From the NCBI RefSeq assembly GCF_030915385.1, contig NZ_CP133268.1, forward strand, positions 1,550,001-1,614,000: a stretch of 64,000 bases of DNA. Direction: 5' to 3'. The stretch's first letter is position 1. Every line of letters begins with the position of its first letter. Below the pieces are notes generated by a model that worked only from the letters and a program-made list of their open reading frames with translations, searched no databases and had not been told where the DNA came from. Below are positions 16,616 to 24,779 of this stretch, in pieces. The DNA is from Neobacillus sp. PS3-12. Its GTDB lineage: Bacteria > Bacillota > Bacilli > Bacillales > Cytobacillaceae. A program made the translations under genes and the position numbers.

Positions 16616-17392
16616 CTATTTGCCTAAAAAATTAGGTTTTCTTCGTTCACTAAATGCCTGTAAAGCTTCGATTCTATCCTCGGTAGGAATGGTAATCTCA
16701 TAGGCTTTTGCTTCTATTTCGAGCCCTGTTTGCAAATCAGTATTGATTCCTCTCGTGATTGCGTATTTTGCTTGTTTAATGGCAATCGGGCCATTTTTCA
16801 TCATTTCAGCCGCAAATTGTTGGCAGGCAGCTATTAACTCGCCACTCGGAACCACCTTAAGGACAATCCCTAAATCAAGTGCTTCCTCTGCTGCTATCTT
16901 TTTAGCCGTAAAAATCAACTCTTTTGCTTTTGTTTCACCAATTAATCTCGGCAGTCTTTGTGTTCCGCCTGCTCCAGGAATGATTGCCCAGCTTGTTTCT
17001 GTTAATCCCATTGTGACTCCTTGGGCAGCAATCGCAAAATCACAAGATAGTAGCCACTCAAAGCCGCCGCCAAGCGCATAGCCATTTACGGCAGCAATTG
17101 TAGGCTGTGGAAGCATTGCAATACTATTAAAGACATCACGAATCGCTTTTACATTCCTTCTTACTTCTGTTACTGATAATGTTTTTCTTTCCTTTAAGTC
17201 GGCACCGGCACTAAACGCCTTCTCACCTGCACCTGTAAAAATCACGACATGCACATCCTGGTTATAGGATATAGTATTCACGATTTCTTGCAGCTCAGAT
17301 AAGGTTTCATAATTAAAACAGTTTAATTTTTCAGGACGATTCACGGTTACATACCCAATATGATTTTCGACGTTAAAGATTACGTTTGACAT
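16616..17392 (-). CDS. Enoyl-CoA hydratase/isomerase family protein
   Basis: A 258-residue crotonase-fold enzyme. It has the oxyanion-hole motifs AFSAGADLKE and NGYALGGGFEWLLSCD and both glutamates expected of hydratases (ETSWAIIPGAGGTQRLPRLI). It probably hydrates a dehydroadipyl-CoA or a general enoyl-CoA in the lower phenylacetate pathway. I chose ATG 17392 because AAGGTG lies eight bases upstream; ATG 17410 is less well placed. It follows paaJ after a short hairpin. One of three crotonase paralogs here. Confidence 0.88.
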   Translation of the reverse strand: MSNVIFNVENHIGYVTVNRPEKLNCFNYETLSELQEIVNTISYNQDVHVVIFTGAGEKAFSAGADLKERKTLSVTEVRRNVKAIRDVFNSIAMLPQPTIAAVNGYALGGGFEWLLSCDFAIAAQGVTMGLTETSWAIIPGAGGTQRLPRLIGETKAKELIFTAKKIAAEEALDLGIVLKVVPSGELIAACQQFAAEMMKNGPIAIKQAKYAITRGINTDLQTGLEIEAKAYEITIPTEDRIEALQAFSERRKPNFLGK

Positions 17393-17415
17393 ATATATAT
17401 CACCTTCCATTTTGA

Positions 17416-17441
17416 AAGAATAGCCCTTATATAGAATAAGG
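17416..17441 (-). other. Hairpin between paaJ and the downstream hydratase gene
   Basis: A perfect 9-bp stem (AGCCCTTAT / ATAAGGGCT) in the 58-base gap inside an apparent operon. Only ATTCTTTC follows, so it is more likely an mRNA-stability or partial-termination element than a full terminator. Confidence 0.5.
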
Positions 17442-17450
17442 GCTTACAAG

Positions 17451-18655
17451 TTAATCCTCAATATTTTCAATGATGGCGGCAATCCCTTGACCGACACCTA
17501 TACACATTGTTGCAAGACCATATTGTACATTTCTTTTTTCATTTCATGGACAAGCGTTGTTAAAATCCTTGCTCCGCTAGCACCCAGTGGGTGTCCGAAT
17601 GCGATCGCTCCACCATTTACGTTAACCTTTTCCGAGTCAAGCTTTAATTGGCGCATACATTCTATGGACTGAGAAGCAAAGGCTTCGTTCAGTTCTACGA
17701 GTCCAAGATCTTCAACTGTTAAATTTGCTCTTTTTAATGCTTTTTGGCTTGCATAGATTGGACCAAGCCCCATGACTGTCGGTTCCAACCCGGCAACGGC
17801 TCCAACAACATATTTAGCTAATGGCTTTAACCCTAGTTCCTTTGCTTTTTGGGAACTCATTAATAGAACGGCAGAGGCTCCATCATTTACACCTGATGCA
17901 TTTCCGGCAGTAACGGTACCGCCTGCAAAAATTGGTCTTAATTTTGCCAATGTTTCTAATGTTGTTTCCGGACGTGGATGCTCATCCTGGTTAACAACAA
18001 TTTCATTTCCTTTACGATCTTTATAGATAACGGGCACAATTTCATTGGCAAAACGTTCATTTTCGATTGCCTTTTTTGCTTTTTGCTGACTTTGGAGCGC
18101 AAATTGATCTTGTTCTTCACGAGAAACCGAACAACGCTGCGCAACATTTTCAGCTGTTTTCGGCATTGTTTCAGCGCCGTACATTTCTTCTAGTACTTTG
18201 TTCGTAAAGCGCCAGCCAATGGTTGTATCCTGAAGTTCCATTGATCCTCTTGGAAAATCAGTTTCCGGCTTGGCCATAACAAATGGAGCTCTAGTCATGC
18301 TCTCTGTTCCGCCTGCGATATAAATATCCCCTTCGCCAACCGCAATCGATCTTGCAGCCATAATTATCGCATCAAGACCTGACCCGCATAGACGGTTAAT
18401 CGTTGTGCCGCCGACAGTGATTGGCAGTCCGGCAAGAAGACCAGACATTCTGGCCACGTTTCGATTGTCTTCACCAGCCTGGTTTGCGTTACCAAAGATA
18501 ACATCTTCAATTTGATCAGGCGGCAGCTTTGGGTTCCTTTCTATTAGTGCTTTAATAACGACCGCACCGAGGTCATCCGGACGAACACTTTTTAACGCAC
18601 CTTTATACCTTCCAATCGGTGTTCTGACGGCATCTACGATTACTACTTCATTCAT
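17451..18655 (-). CDS. paaJ: Acetyl-CoA acyltransferase (3-oxoadipyl-CoA thiolase) PaaJ, frameshifted near the 3' end
   Basis: A thiolase that cleaves 3-oxoadipyl-CoA or its dehydro form to acetyl-CoA. The active-site cysteine is in [14 protein letters not shown], the histidine motif is NEAFASQ, and the C-terminal [16 protein letters not shown] is present. After HEMKK the frame is lost. The expected ending ([20 protein letters not shown], then IIENIED) is encoded in the next frame up to a TAA at 17451. One A is missing in the A6 run at 17534-17539; restoring it gives a normal protein of about 401 residues. As read, a stop falls at 17498. The second catalytic cysteine (TMCIGVGQG) lies in the shifted part. 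A sequencing error is likely. The start overlaps the paaH stop by four bases (ATGA). Confidence 0.85.
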
Positions 18656-19521
18656 TTTTTCACCAACTCTTCTTTCTTTGTATAGTCATAAACACCTTTA
18701 CCTGTTTTACGTCCTAATCTTCCTGCAGCAACGTACTTTTCAAGCAATGGAGCTGGGCGGTATTTTTCACCTAATTTTTCATGTAAATATCTTGTATTAT
18801 TTAAACGGGCATCCAAGCCGACAAGGTCTGCAAGCTCAAGCGGCCCCATTGGATAATTTAAGCCTAGTTTGATTGCTTTATCGATTTCCTCTGGTGTTCC
18901 AAGTCCTTCTTGGAGCATGTAAAAAGCTTCATTTCCAACCAAAACGCTAATTCTGCTGGTTACAAATCCAGGGAACTCATTGATCACCACAGTTTCTTTG
19001 CCCATTTGCTCCGCTGCTTTTCTAACCGCAGCAGCTGTTTCATCGCTTGTTTCAAGTCCACGCACAATTTCAACCAGCGGCATTTTATGTACCGGATTAA
19101 AGAAGTGCATCGCAATTGTTTTTTCAGGACGCTTTCCATAGGAAGCAATTTCTGTCGGACTCATCGTGGATGTGTTTGTTGCAAATAGGCAGTCTGCAGG
19201 GGCAAACTCTTCAATTGTTTCAAATACTTGTTTCTTAATTTCAGCCTTTTCAGGAACGGCTTCGATAATTAGGTCTGCGGTAGAAGCAGCCTGAGGTAGA
19301 TTACTTGAATAGTTTAGATTTGCTTTAGCCTGTTGTTCTTGCTGGACGGTGATTTTTCCCCGTTCAAGTCCTTTTGTAAAAATAGCATTTAATTCTGCTT
19401 CAGCACTTTTTAGTGCGGTTTCATTTACATCAACCAATGTAACGGAAAATCCGCCAAATGCCCCTACATAGGCAATCCCGCGTCCCATTACACCGGAACC
19501 AACTACAACGATATTTTTCAT
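18652..19521 (-). CDS. paaH: 3-hydroxyacyl-CoA dehydrogenase PaaH (3-hydroxybutyryl-CoA dehydrogenase family)
   Basis: A 289-residue NAD-dependent dehydrogenase that oxidises 3-hydroxyadipyl-CoA. The Rossmann motif is VVGSGVMGRGIAYVGAFGG at residue 5, the catalytic His lies in IAMHFFNPVHKMPLVEIVRG, and the C-terminal helical domain carries GFVTSRI and GLNYPMGPLELADLVGLD. ATG 19521 is preceded by AAAGGAG. It starts a sub-operon (paaH-paaJ-hydratase) after a terminator and a mini repeat element. Confidence 0.9.
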   Translation of the reverse strand: MKNIVVVGSGVMGRGIAYVGAFGGFSVTLVDVNETALKSAEAELNAIFTKGLERGKITVQQEQQAKANLNYSSNLPQAASTADLIIEAVPEKAEIKKQVFETIEEFAPADCLFATNTSTMSPTEIASYGKRPEKTIAMHFFNPVHKMPLVEIVRGLETSDETAAAVRKAAEQMGKETVVINEFPGFVTSRISVLVGNEAFYMLQEGLGTPEEIDKAIKLGLNYPMGPLELADLVGLDARLNNTRYLHEKLGEKYRPAPLLEKYVAAGRLGRKTGKGVYDYTKKEELVKK

Positions 19522-19545
19522 TTACGATCTCTCCTTTAAAAAGTA

Positions 19546-19586
19546 GGCTGTGTTAAATTTGGCTGTTGATTTCCCTTAACACAGCC
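19546..19586. repeat. 41-bp mini inverted-repeat element with 7-bp flanking direct repeat
   Basis: GGCTGTGTTAA and TTAACACAGCC form 11-bp perfect terminal inverted repeats. The interior ATTTGGCTGTTGATTTCCC matches one edge of the GC-rich palindromic repeat. AAAAGTA lies directly on both sides (19539-19545 and 19587-19593), as a target-site duplication would. It sits between the aldehyde dehydrogenase terminator and the paaH ribosome site. Confidence 0.7.
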
Positions 19587-19593
19587 AAAAGTA

Positions 19594-19629
19594 AAAAGAG
19601 TACGAATGAGATTTGATTCTCATTCGTAC
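19594..19629 (-). terminator. Intrinsic terminator of the upstream paa genes
   Basis: On the minus strand GTACGAATGAGA / TCTCATTCGTAC, a perfect 12-bp stem with a six-base loop, is followed by TCTTTTTAC. It lies ten bases after the aldehyde dehydrogenase stop and splits the cluster into two transcription units. Confidence 0.85.
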
Positions 19630-19639
19630 AAGTCGATGA

Positions 19640-21151
19640 TTAAAGCCCCATCGGGTTTAATGGACGGCTGCCGTAGTAGGAAACAATACTTTTTGTTTCT
19701 GTATATAAATCTAGTGTTTCAATACATAATTCACGGCCAAAACCTGACTGTTTATAACCACCAAATGGTGTTCCAGGCATAGCAGAGAATGGACAGTTTA
19801 CCATCACAATTCCTGCTTGAATTTCATTGGCTACACGAGTGGCACGCGCACCGTCTTTTGTCCAGATCGCTGAACCAAGACCAAACTCTGTATCATTTGC
19901 CAGTTTAATCGCTTCTTTTTCATCTTTAAATTTCATTACAACCACAACTGGACCAAAAATTTCTTCTTGTACTACTTTCATTTCATGGTTAACGTTTGCA
20001 ATGACAGTTGGCTCGTACCAGTAACCGCCTTCAAAGCCTTTAACCGCTGCCGGCTTTCCGCCTGCTAAAATCTCAGCTCCATCAGCAATTGCTGATTTCA
20101 CATAGCCATCAATCACATCTACTTGGCCTTGGTCGATAATTGCGCCAACATGTGTACCTTTATCAAATGGATTACCAAGGACTAGCTTCTTCGTTTTTTC
20201 AACAAATTTTTGGATGAACTCATCATAAATATCTTCATGAACATATAAGCGAGAACGTGCTTCACAAGATTGACCAGAGTTGTAGAAAATGCCATAAAGG
20301 GAACCATCAACAGAAGCATCAAGATCGGCATCTTCAAATACAAGGTTTGGTGACTTGCCGCCAAGCTCAAGCGTAACACGCTTCAATGTTTCAGATGCTT
20401 TGCCCATGATATCTTTTCCGATTGGCGTAGAACCTGTGAAAGCTACTTTATTTACTTTAGGATGTTGAACAAGATAGTCGCCTACTTCGGCGCCAGATCC
20501 TGGAACAATGTTTACTACACCAGCTGGAACCCCAGCTTCTAAACAAATTTCGCCAAGAATAATAGCTGTAAGCGGAGTAAGGCTTGCCGGTTTCACTATT
20601 ACAGAACAGCCAACGGCAATAGCCGGAGCAATCTTCCAGGCTGCCATCATAATTGGATAGTTCCAAGGAATGATTTGAGCACAAACGCCCACTGGTTCCT
20701 TTTCTGTGTAGTTGTGGAACTGGCCTGGCATGTTGTTCACTGTACCGCGGTGTCCAACAATGGCACCTGCATAAAATTCAAAGTCCTCAATTGCTTGGGA
20801 AACTTGTCCTTTAGCCGTATCCAAAGATTTACCTGTATCTAAAATTTCCAACTCAACTAGTTCCTTAAAGCGGGAACGCATGATGGAAGCAATATTATTC
20901 AATACTTGGGAACGGCGGTTAATTGGGTATTTACGCCATTTACCATGATCAAATGCCTCACGGGCAGCCAAAACGGCTCTTTCGGCATCTTCTTTTGTCG
21001 CTTTCGCTACTTCTGCTACTAATTCGCCAGTGGCAGGATTATATGTTTTAATGGTTGCACCATTTGAGCTCTCTACTTTTTCACCATTGATGATTAAATG
21101 ATAATAATCTCTTTTAAGGCTTGTTGATTCTACGATTTGTTGTGTTGACAT
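19640..21151 (-). CDS. NAD(P)-dependent aldehyde dehydrogenase of the paa cluster
   Basis: A 503-residue aldehyde dehydrogenase. Catalytic Glu262 is in TLELGGKSPN and nucleophile Cys296 in NSGQSCEARS; IPWNYPIMMAAWKIAPA and the coenzyme motif FTGSTPIG are typical. It may oxidise phenylacetaldehyde to phenylacetate, feeding the pathway. Alternatively it may replace the aldehyde dehydrogenase half of the missing PaaZ, acting on the ring-opened semialdehyde. The sequence resembles soluble betaine/phenylacetaldehyde dehydrogenases more than PaaZ, and lacks its MaoC-like domain. It lies 14 bases after paaG, in the same operon. Confidence 0.88.
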   Translation of the reverse strand: MSTQQIVESTSLKRDYYHLIINGEKVESSNGATIKTYNPATGELVAEVAKATKEDAERAVLAAREAFDHGKWRKYPINRRSQVLNNIASIMRSRFKELVELEILDTGKSLDTAKGQVSQAIEDFEFYAGAIVGHRGTVNNMPGQFHNYTEKEPVGVCAQIIPWNYPIMMAAWKIAPAIAVGCSVIVKPASLTPLTAIILGEICLEAGVPAGVVNIVPGSGAEVGDYLVQHPKVNKVAFTGSTPIGKDIMGKASETLKRVTLELGGKSPNLVFEDADLDASVDGSLYGIFYNSGQSCEARSRLYVHEDIYDEFIQKFVEKTKKLVLGNPFDKGTHVGAIIDQGQVDVIDGYVKSAIADGAEILAGGKPAAVKGFEGGYWYEPTVIANVNHEMKVVQEEIFGPVVVVMKFKDEKEAIKLANDTEFGLGSAIWTKDGARATRVANEIQAGIVMVNCPFSAMPGTPFGGYKQSGFGRELCIETLDLYTETKSIVSYYGSRPLNPMGL

Positions 21152-21165
21152 CTTTTTTCCTCCTA

Positions 21166-21939
21166 TTATTTTCCGATATATATTGGTTTCCTTTTTTCTA
21201 TAAATGCCTGGACACCTTCTCTGGCATCCTTTGTTAAACCAGCAATTCGCTGGCCCTGTGCTTCTTGCTCTAAGTAATCTGACAGAGATAATTCTCCGGC
21301 AGCACGAATGGTGCGCTTTATTAACCCAATTGCTTTTGTCGGCATGAGGGCAATCCGTTCGGCAAATTGCTTCACTTCTGCTTCAAAGTTGTCAGCTGAA
21401 AAAACCCTTGTAGCTAATCCAAGCGAAAGTGCTTGGTCAGCTGGTATTTTTTCACCTAATATAGAAATTTCTAATGCTTTTGCTTCCCCTACTAATCTAG
21501 TAAGATAATAACTATTTCCTGAATCAGGAATTAAACCTATATTAATAAAAGCATTTAAAAAGCTAGCACGGTCTGCCAAGAGGCGGAAATCACAAGCGAG
21601 TGCGAGACTGAAACCAGCCCCTGCTGCGATTCCATTTACAGCAGCAATAATTGGTTTTTCACAAAGATGCATTTGCCTAATCATTGGAGCATAATTGTCT
21701 CGTATGACTTGTCCATGATCCATGTTTTCATCCACTTCGGATAGGTCCTGTCCGGAGCAAAAACCGCGGCCGGCACCGGTAATTACGATGCAGCGGACCT
21801 CCTCTTTAGAAGATGCAGCTTTTAGTGCTTGAATAATTTCTCTATTCATTTGTGCCACGAAGGCATTCAAAGTATTAGGGCGATTTAACGTGATCAAAGC
21901 CACGCCGTTTTCGGTTGAATATTGAATTGTTTCGTACAT
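21166..21939 (-). CDS. paaG: 1,2-epoxyphenylacetyl-CoA isomerase PaaG
   Basis: A 257-residue crotonase-fold isomerase. It converts ring-1,2-epoxyphenylacetyl-CoA to the oxepin form and also shifts a double bond later in the pathway. The PaaG-type features are GRGFCSGQDLSEVD, NGIAAGAGFSLALACDFRLL and NIGLIPDSGNSYYLTRLVG, where an aspartate (PDSG) takes the place of the second hydratase glutamate, typical of PaaG. It lies five bases after the paaF-like gene. Distinguished from the other two crotonases here by that Asp. Confidence 0.92.
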   Translation of the reverse strand: MYETIQYSTENGVALITLNRPNTLNAFVAQMNREIIQALKAASSKEEVRCIVITGAGRGFCSGQDLSEVDENMDHGQVIRDNYAPMIRQMHLCEKPIIAAVNGIAAGAGFSLALACDFRLLADRASFLNAFINIGLIPDSGNSYYLTRLVGEAKALEISILGEKIPADQALSLGLATRVFSADNFEAEVKQFAERIALMPTKAIGLIKRTIRAAGELSLSDYLEQEAQGQRIAGLTKDAREGVQAFIEKRKPIYIGK

Positions 21940-21944
21940 ACCTT

Positions 21945-22721
21945 TTATCTCCCTTTAAATTTCGGCTTCCGTTTTTCGATAAATGCGTTCATTCCTTCTT
22001 TTTGATCCTCGGAACTAAACAACAAATAGAAATTTTTTCGTTCGAATTGCATTCCTTCATATAATGAGTAATCTACTGCTTTATTAACTGAATCTTTTAT
22101 TAATCGAATCGAAAGTGGTGCCTGCTGAGTAATTATTCTTGCTGTTTTCAATGTTTCTTCCATTAATAGCTCCGGCATGACCACTCTGTTTATGAGTCCA
22201 TGCTGGAGTGCATCGGCGGTTGTAATTCTGCCGCCGGTCCATAGCCATTCAAGGGCTTTTGTTCTGCCAACAATTTTTGTTAAACGCTGAGTACCGCCAG
22301 CTCCTGGCATGACACCCAGGTTTACCTCCGGAAACGAAAATTCCGTACCTTCCGCAGCAATTAGCAAATCACAGCATAAGGCTAGTTCAAAACCGCCGCC
22401 GAAAACAAAACCTTTAACAGCCCCAATTAGCGGTTTTTTGATAAGGGCTAATTGATCCCAATCAGCGAATTGATTCAAAAGTTCTAATCGAATAGAGTTG
22501 TCTTCAGCCATTTCATCAATGTCTGCACCAGCAGAGAATGCTCGGCCTTTACCTGTTATGACAATAGCAAGTACTTCTACGTTTTGATCGAAGTCTTGGG
22601 CTGCATGAAGAATTTCTCTAACCATTTTTCGATTTAGTGCATTATATTGGGATGGTCTGTTTAATTCAATCAGACCAATCCCGTTTTGATTTGAAGCTTC
22701 AATATATTCATACGTTTTCAT
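21945..22721 (-). CDS. paaF: Enoyl-CoA hydratase PaaF
   Basis: A 258-residue enoyl-CoA hydratase of the crotonase family. It has GRAFSAGADIDEMAE and KGFVFGGGFELALCCDLLIA for the oxyanion hole, and both catalytic glutamates in the region FPEVNLGVMPGAGGTQRLTK. Expected to hydrate 2,3-dehydroadipyl-CoA to 3-hydroxyadipyl-CoA. The start codon directly follows the stop of the EthD-like gene. Which of this and the 16.6-kb paralog is the main PaaF cannot be told from sequence. Confidence 0.88.
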   Translation of the reverse strand: MKTYEYIEASNQNGIGLIELNRPSQYNALNRKMVREILHAAQDFDQNVEVLAIVITGKGRAFSAGADIDEMAEDNSIRLELLNQFADWDQLALIKKPLIGAVKGFVFGGGFELALCCDLLIAAEGTEFSFPEVNLGVMPGAGGTQRLTKIVGRTKALEWLWTGGRITTADALQHGLINRVVMPELLMEETLKTARIITQQAPLSIRLIKDSVNKAVDYSLYEGMQFERKNFYLLFSSEDQKEGMNAFIEKRKPKFKGR

Positions 22722-23024
22722 TTAATCATCTTCTCCGATGACCAAGGTGACTAATTTCCCGGCAAATTTCATTAAGTCTTTCCCGGAAGCTTTTCCTTCT
22801 TCGGAACGTAGTCCATTTTGCAAATCCTCATAACTGTCATAACGCATTTCACACATTAAATAATATGGAGGTTCTCCACCCATTGGTGAACCAGTGAATT
22901 TTGTTACTTTCATCTCACGCAACCCTGGGATTTTCTCGGTAATCGGCACATGAACATTGTAATAATGCTCATCAAATGCTGTTTTATCTTCAGGTTGTTT
23001 ATATAGAGCTACTAATTTTGCCAT
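22722..23024 (-). CDS. EthD-like dimeric alpha-beta barrel protein
   Basis: A 100-residue EthD-family protein. Recognisable parts are KLVALYKQPEDKTAFDEHYY, the conserved HVPITEKIPGLREM and the C-terminal GKLVTLVIGEDD. EthD proteins accompany oxidative catabolic clusters, but their biochemical job is unclear; ligand handling or supporting the oxygenase has been proposed. ATG 23024 has AAAGGAG eight bases upstream. It sits inside the paa operon between paaD and paaF, where PaaE would stand in E. coli. Confidence 0.85.
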   Translation of the reverse strand: MAKLVALYKQPEDKTAFDEHYYNVHVPITEKIPGLREMKVTKFTGSPMGGEPPYYLMCEMRYDSYEDLQNGLRSEEGKASGKDLMKFAGKLVTLVIGEDD

Positions 23025-23041
23025 GTTCAAAACTCCTTTAT

Positions 23042-23542
23042 CTACATTAATGTTGAAATTGGTTTCATTGCTTCAAATGGATTTTTACAAGTTTTGCAGT
23101 ATAGGATACTTCTGCAGGCAGTAGGTCCAAAAATGTTTTCCAGCGTTACATAGGTTGAGCTGCAATATGGGCAATCAACATGCCAGGAGCCGTCACTTTC
23201 CAGAAAACGGGGCGGAGGGGCAATACCAAATGCCCGTAATCCCTCTCTGCCTTCTTCTGAGACACGATCTGATGTCCATGGAGGCGTGTAGATAAATTCA
23301 ACATTTACCTTTTCTACTCCATCGATTGTCAGCACTGCTTTTTCAATATTGTTTTTTATAATGTTAAGTGCCGGACATCCAATAAAAGTTGGTAATATTT
23401 TGATATCAACAACTGCATCTTGTGAAGTGACTTTCTCTACCATACCGAGGTCAATAATACTCACTGTATCGATTTCTGGATCTTTCACATTTTTCAAAAT
23501 GTCCAATACTTGGGTTTCCAACGATTTTACAGTTGTATTCAT
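23042..23542 (-). CDS. paaD: Phenylacetyl-CoA epoxidase assembly subunit PaaD
   Basis: A 166-residue MIP18/DUF59-family protein with the PaaD C-terminal metal-binding region. The DUF59 part has KDPEIDTVSIIDLGMVEKV and FIGCPALNIIKNNIE. The zinc-ribbon-like end has CPYC and CRSILYCKTC. PaaD is thought to help iron-sulfur or metal-centre maturation of the epoxidase. I chose ATG 23542 (MNTTVKS) since GAGG is correctly spaced only for it; upstream in-frame starts would overlap paaC. Confidence 0.9.
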   Translation of the reverse strand: MNTTVKSLETQVLDILKNVKDPEIDTVSIIDLGMVEKVTSQDAVVDIKILPTFIGCPALNIIKNNIEKAVLTIDGVEKVNVEFIYTPPWTSDRVSEEGREGLRAFGIAPPPRFLESDGSWHVDCPYCSSTYVTLENIFGPTACRSILYCKTCKNPFEAMKPISTLM

Positions 23543-23567
23543 ATTCATACCTCTTTTCCTTCTGGCT

Positions 23568-24416
23568 TTACCATGCAACTGCTGTATCTAAGCGAAGTAC
23601 TTCAGATAAGATATCGATCGCAGTTTGCAAATCTTCTGTATGTTCACCATTACGGCCATTTAATGGCTGTGAGCTTGGAACTTCAGGTGCGGCCAATTGA
23701 AGGGATTGGAATACCGATTCTAATTGTTCCTTCCAACGGCCGATAAGAACGCTTTCACTTTCAATCAAGCCTAGCTCTGTTATTTTGTCAGCTTCTTTAC
23801 CTAGTGAAAAAACATCAGCAAAGTCATTTGTAACTTTTTCAATAGCTGCTTGCATTCTTTGTTTGGCTTCATCCGTAGAGTTTAATAGCTGAACAAACCA
23901 TGTTTTCCAGTGTAATAAATGATAGTATAGTTCGGTGTTCACTTTGACTACCGCTTCTGCTAATGGCTGATAGGAACTATTTTTTAAAGAATCGATCTTT
24001 ACTTTCTTTGCTGATGTATAGAAGTAGTTACGAACTACTGTGAAGGCCCAGTCATAATGTGGAACTTCCATATGAGTACCATCGTTATTTTGTTTCACTA
24101 CATCCATGTAGTAGCCTTCCCCATTTGGTCTCTCAACTAAAATACTATTCTTTCTTTCTACTGCTGGACGTAAATGAGCTAAATGGTCGGCATTTCCTAA
24201 TCCAAGTTTTTCTAAAAGCTGATAATACATGGTTGCATGCCCCATGCTATCCTGTGTGATGGAAGAATACGCGATATCTTCTTCAATATGTGGTGCAAGT
24301 CCTAACCATTCAGATCCCCTGTATGAGAAAAGAAAGTCATCGTCTGCTAATTGAAATAATAGATTGATTGCTGCTTCTTTAAATTCCTTCGTTAATGCGA
24401 TGTTTGTTTCACTCAT
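23568..24416 (-). CDS. paaC: Phenylacetyl-CoA 1,2-epoxidase structural subunit PaaC
   Basis: A 282-residue ferritin-like helical protein, the structural partner of PaaA. It contains LFQLADDDFLFSYRGSEWLG, EEDIAYSSITQDSMGHATMY and a long C-terminal helical region. PaaAC forms the core of the multicomponent epoxidase. Its ATG overlaps the paaB stop by four bases (ATGA), showing translational coupling. Confidence 0.94.
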   Translation of the reverse strand: MSETNIALTKEFKEAAINLLFQLADDDFLFSYRGSEWLGLAPHIEEDIAYSSITQDSMGHATMYYQLLEKLGLGNADHLAHLRPAVERKNSILVERPNGEGYYMDVVKQNNDGTHMEVPHYDWAFTVVRNYFYTSAKKVKIDSLKNSSYQPLAEAVVKVNTELYYHLLHWKTWFVQLLNSTDEAKQRMQAAIEKVTNDFADVFSLGKEADKITELGLIESESVLIGRWKEQLESVFQSLQLAAPEVPSSQPLNGRNGEHTEDLQTAIDILSEVLRLDTAVAW

Positions 24417-24763
24417 TTCTTAACGCCTCCCGCCCATGATAGGATTTCTTTTTCGTCAAACATGATTTGCTCATAATGACGCCATTTTTTCTTAAGGTAA
24501 CCATATCCTTTAGTCGTGCGGTAATCCTTATTATCTAACCGTTTCAAAATGGCTTTTTCTTCTGTACTTAATCCTCTAATATGTTCACGATTTACAATCC
24601 ATATATCTGCAACTGGTTCACGGCGCATAAAGTTCTCTTGTGCCATGATCAGTGCCATGTCAGCATTCGGCGCTAACAAACTAAATTGATGTTGGAATGG
24701 TGAGCTTGGTGTACGTCTGCTGAATACTTCAAATTCCTGATAAAAAGTTTTCTCTTGACTCAT
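24413..24763 (-). CDS. paaB: Phenylacetyl-CoA 1,2-epoxidase subunit PaaB
   Basis: A 116-residue PaaB-family protein. The typical start YQEFEVFSRRTPSSPFQHQF and the segment ALIMAQENFMRREPVADIWI are present. PaaB bridges PaaAC heterodimers in the active complex. It lies 16 bases after paaA with ribosome site AAGGGGG. Confidence 0.93.
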   Translation of the reverse strand: MSQEKTFYQEFEVFSRRTPSSPFQHQFSLLAPNADMALIMAQENFMRREPVADIWIVNREHIRGLSTEEKAILKRLDNKDYRTTKGYGYLKKKWRHYEQIMFDEKEILSWAGGVKK

Positions 24764-24779
24764 TTTTCTTCCCCCTTCA

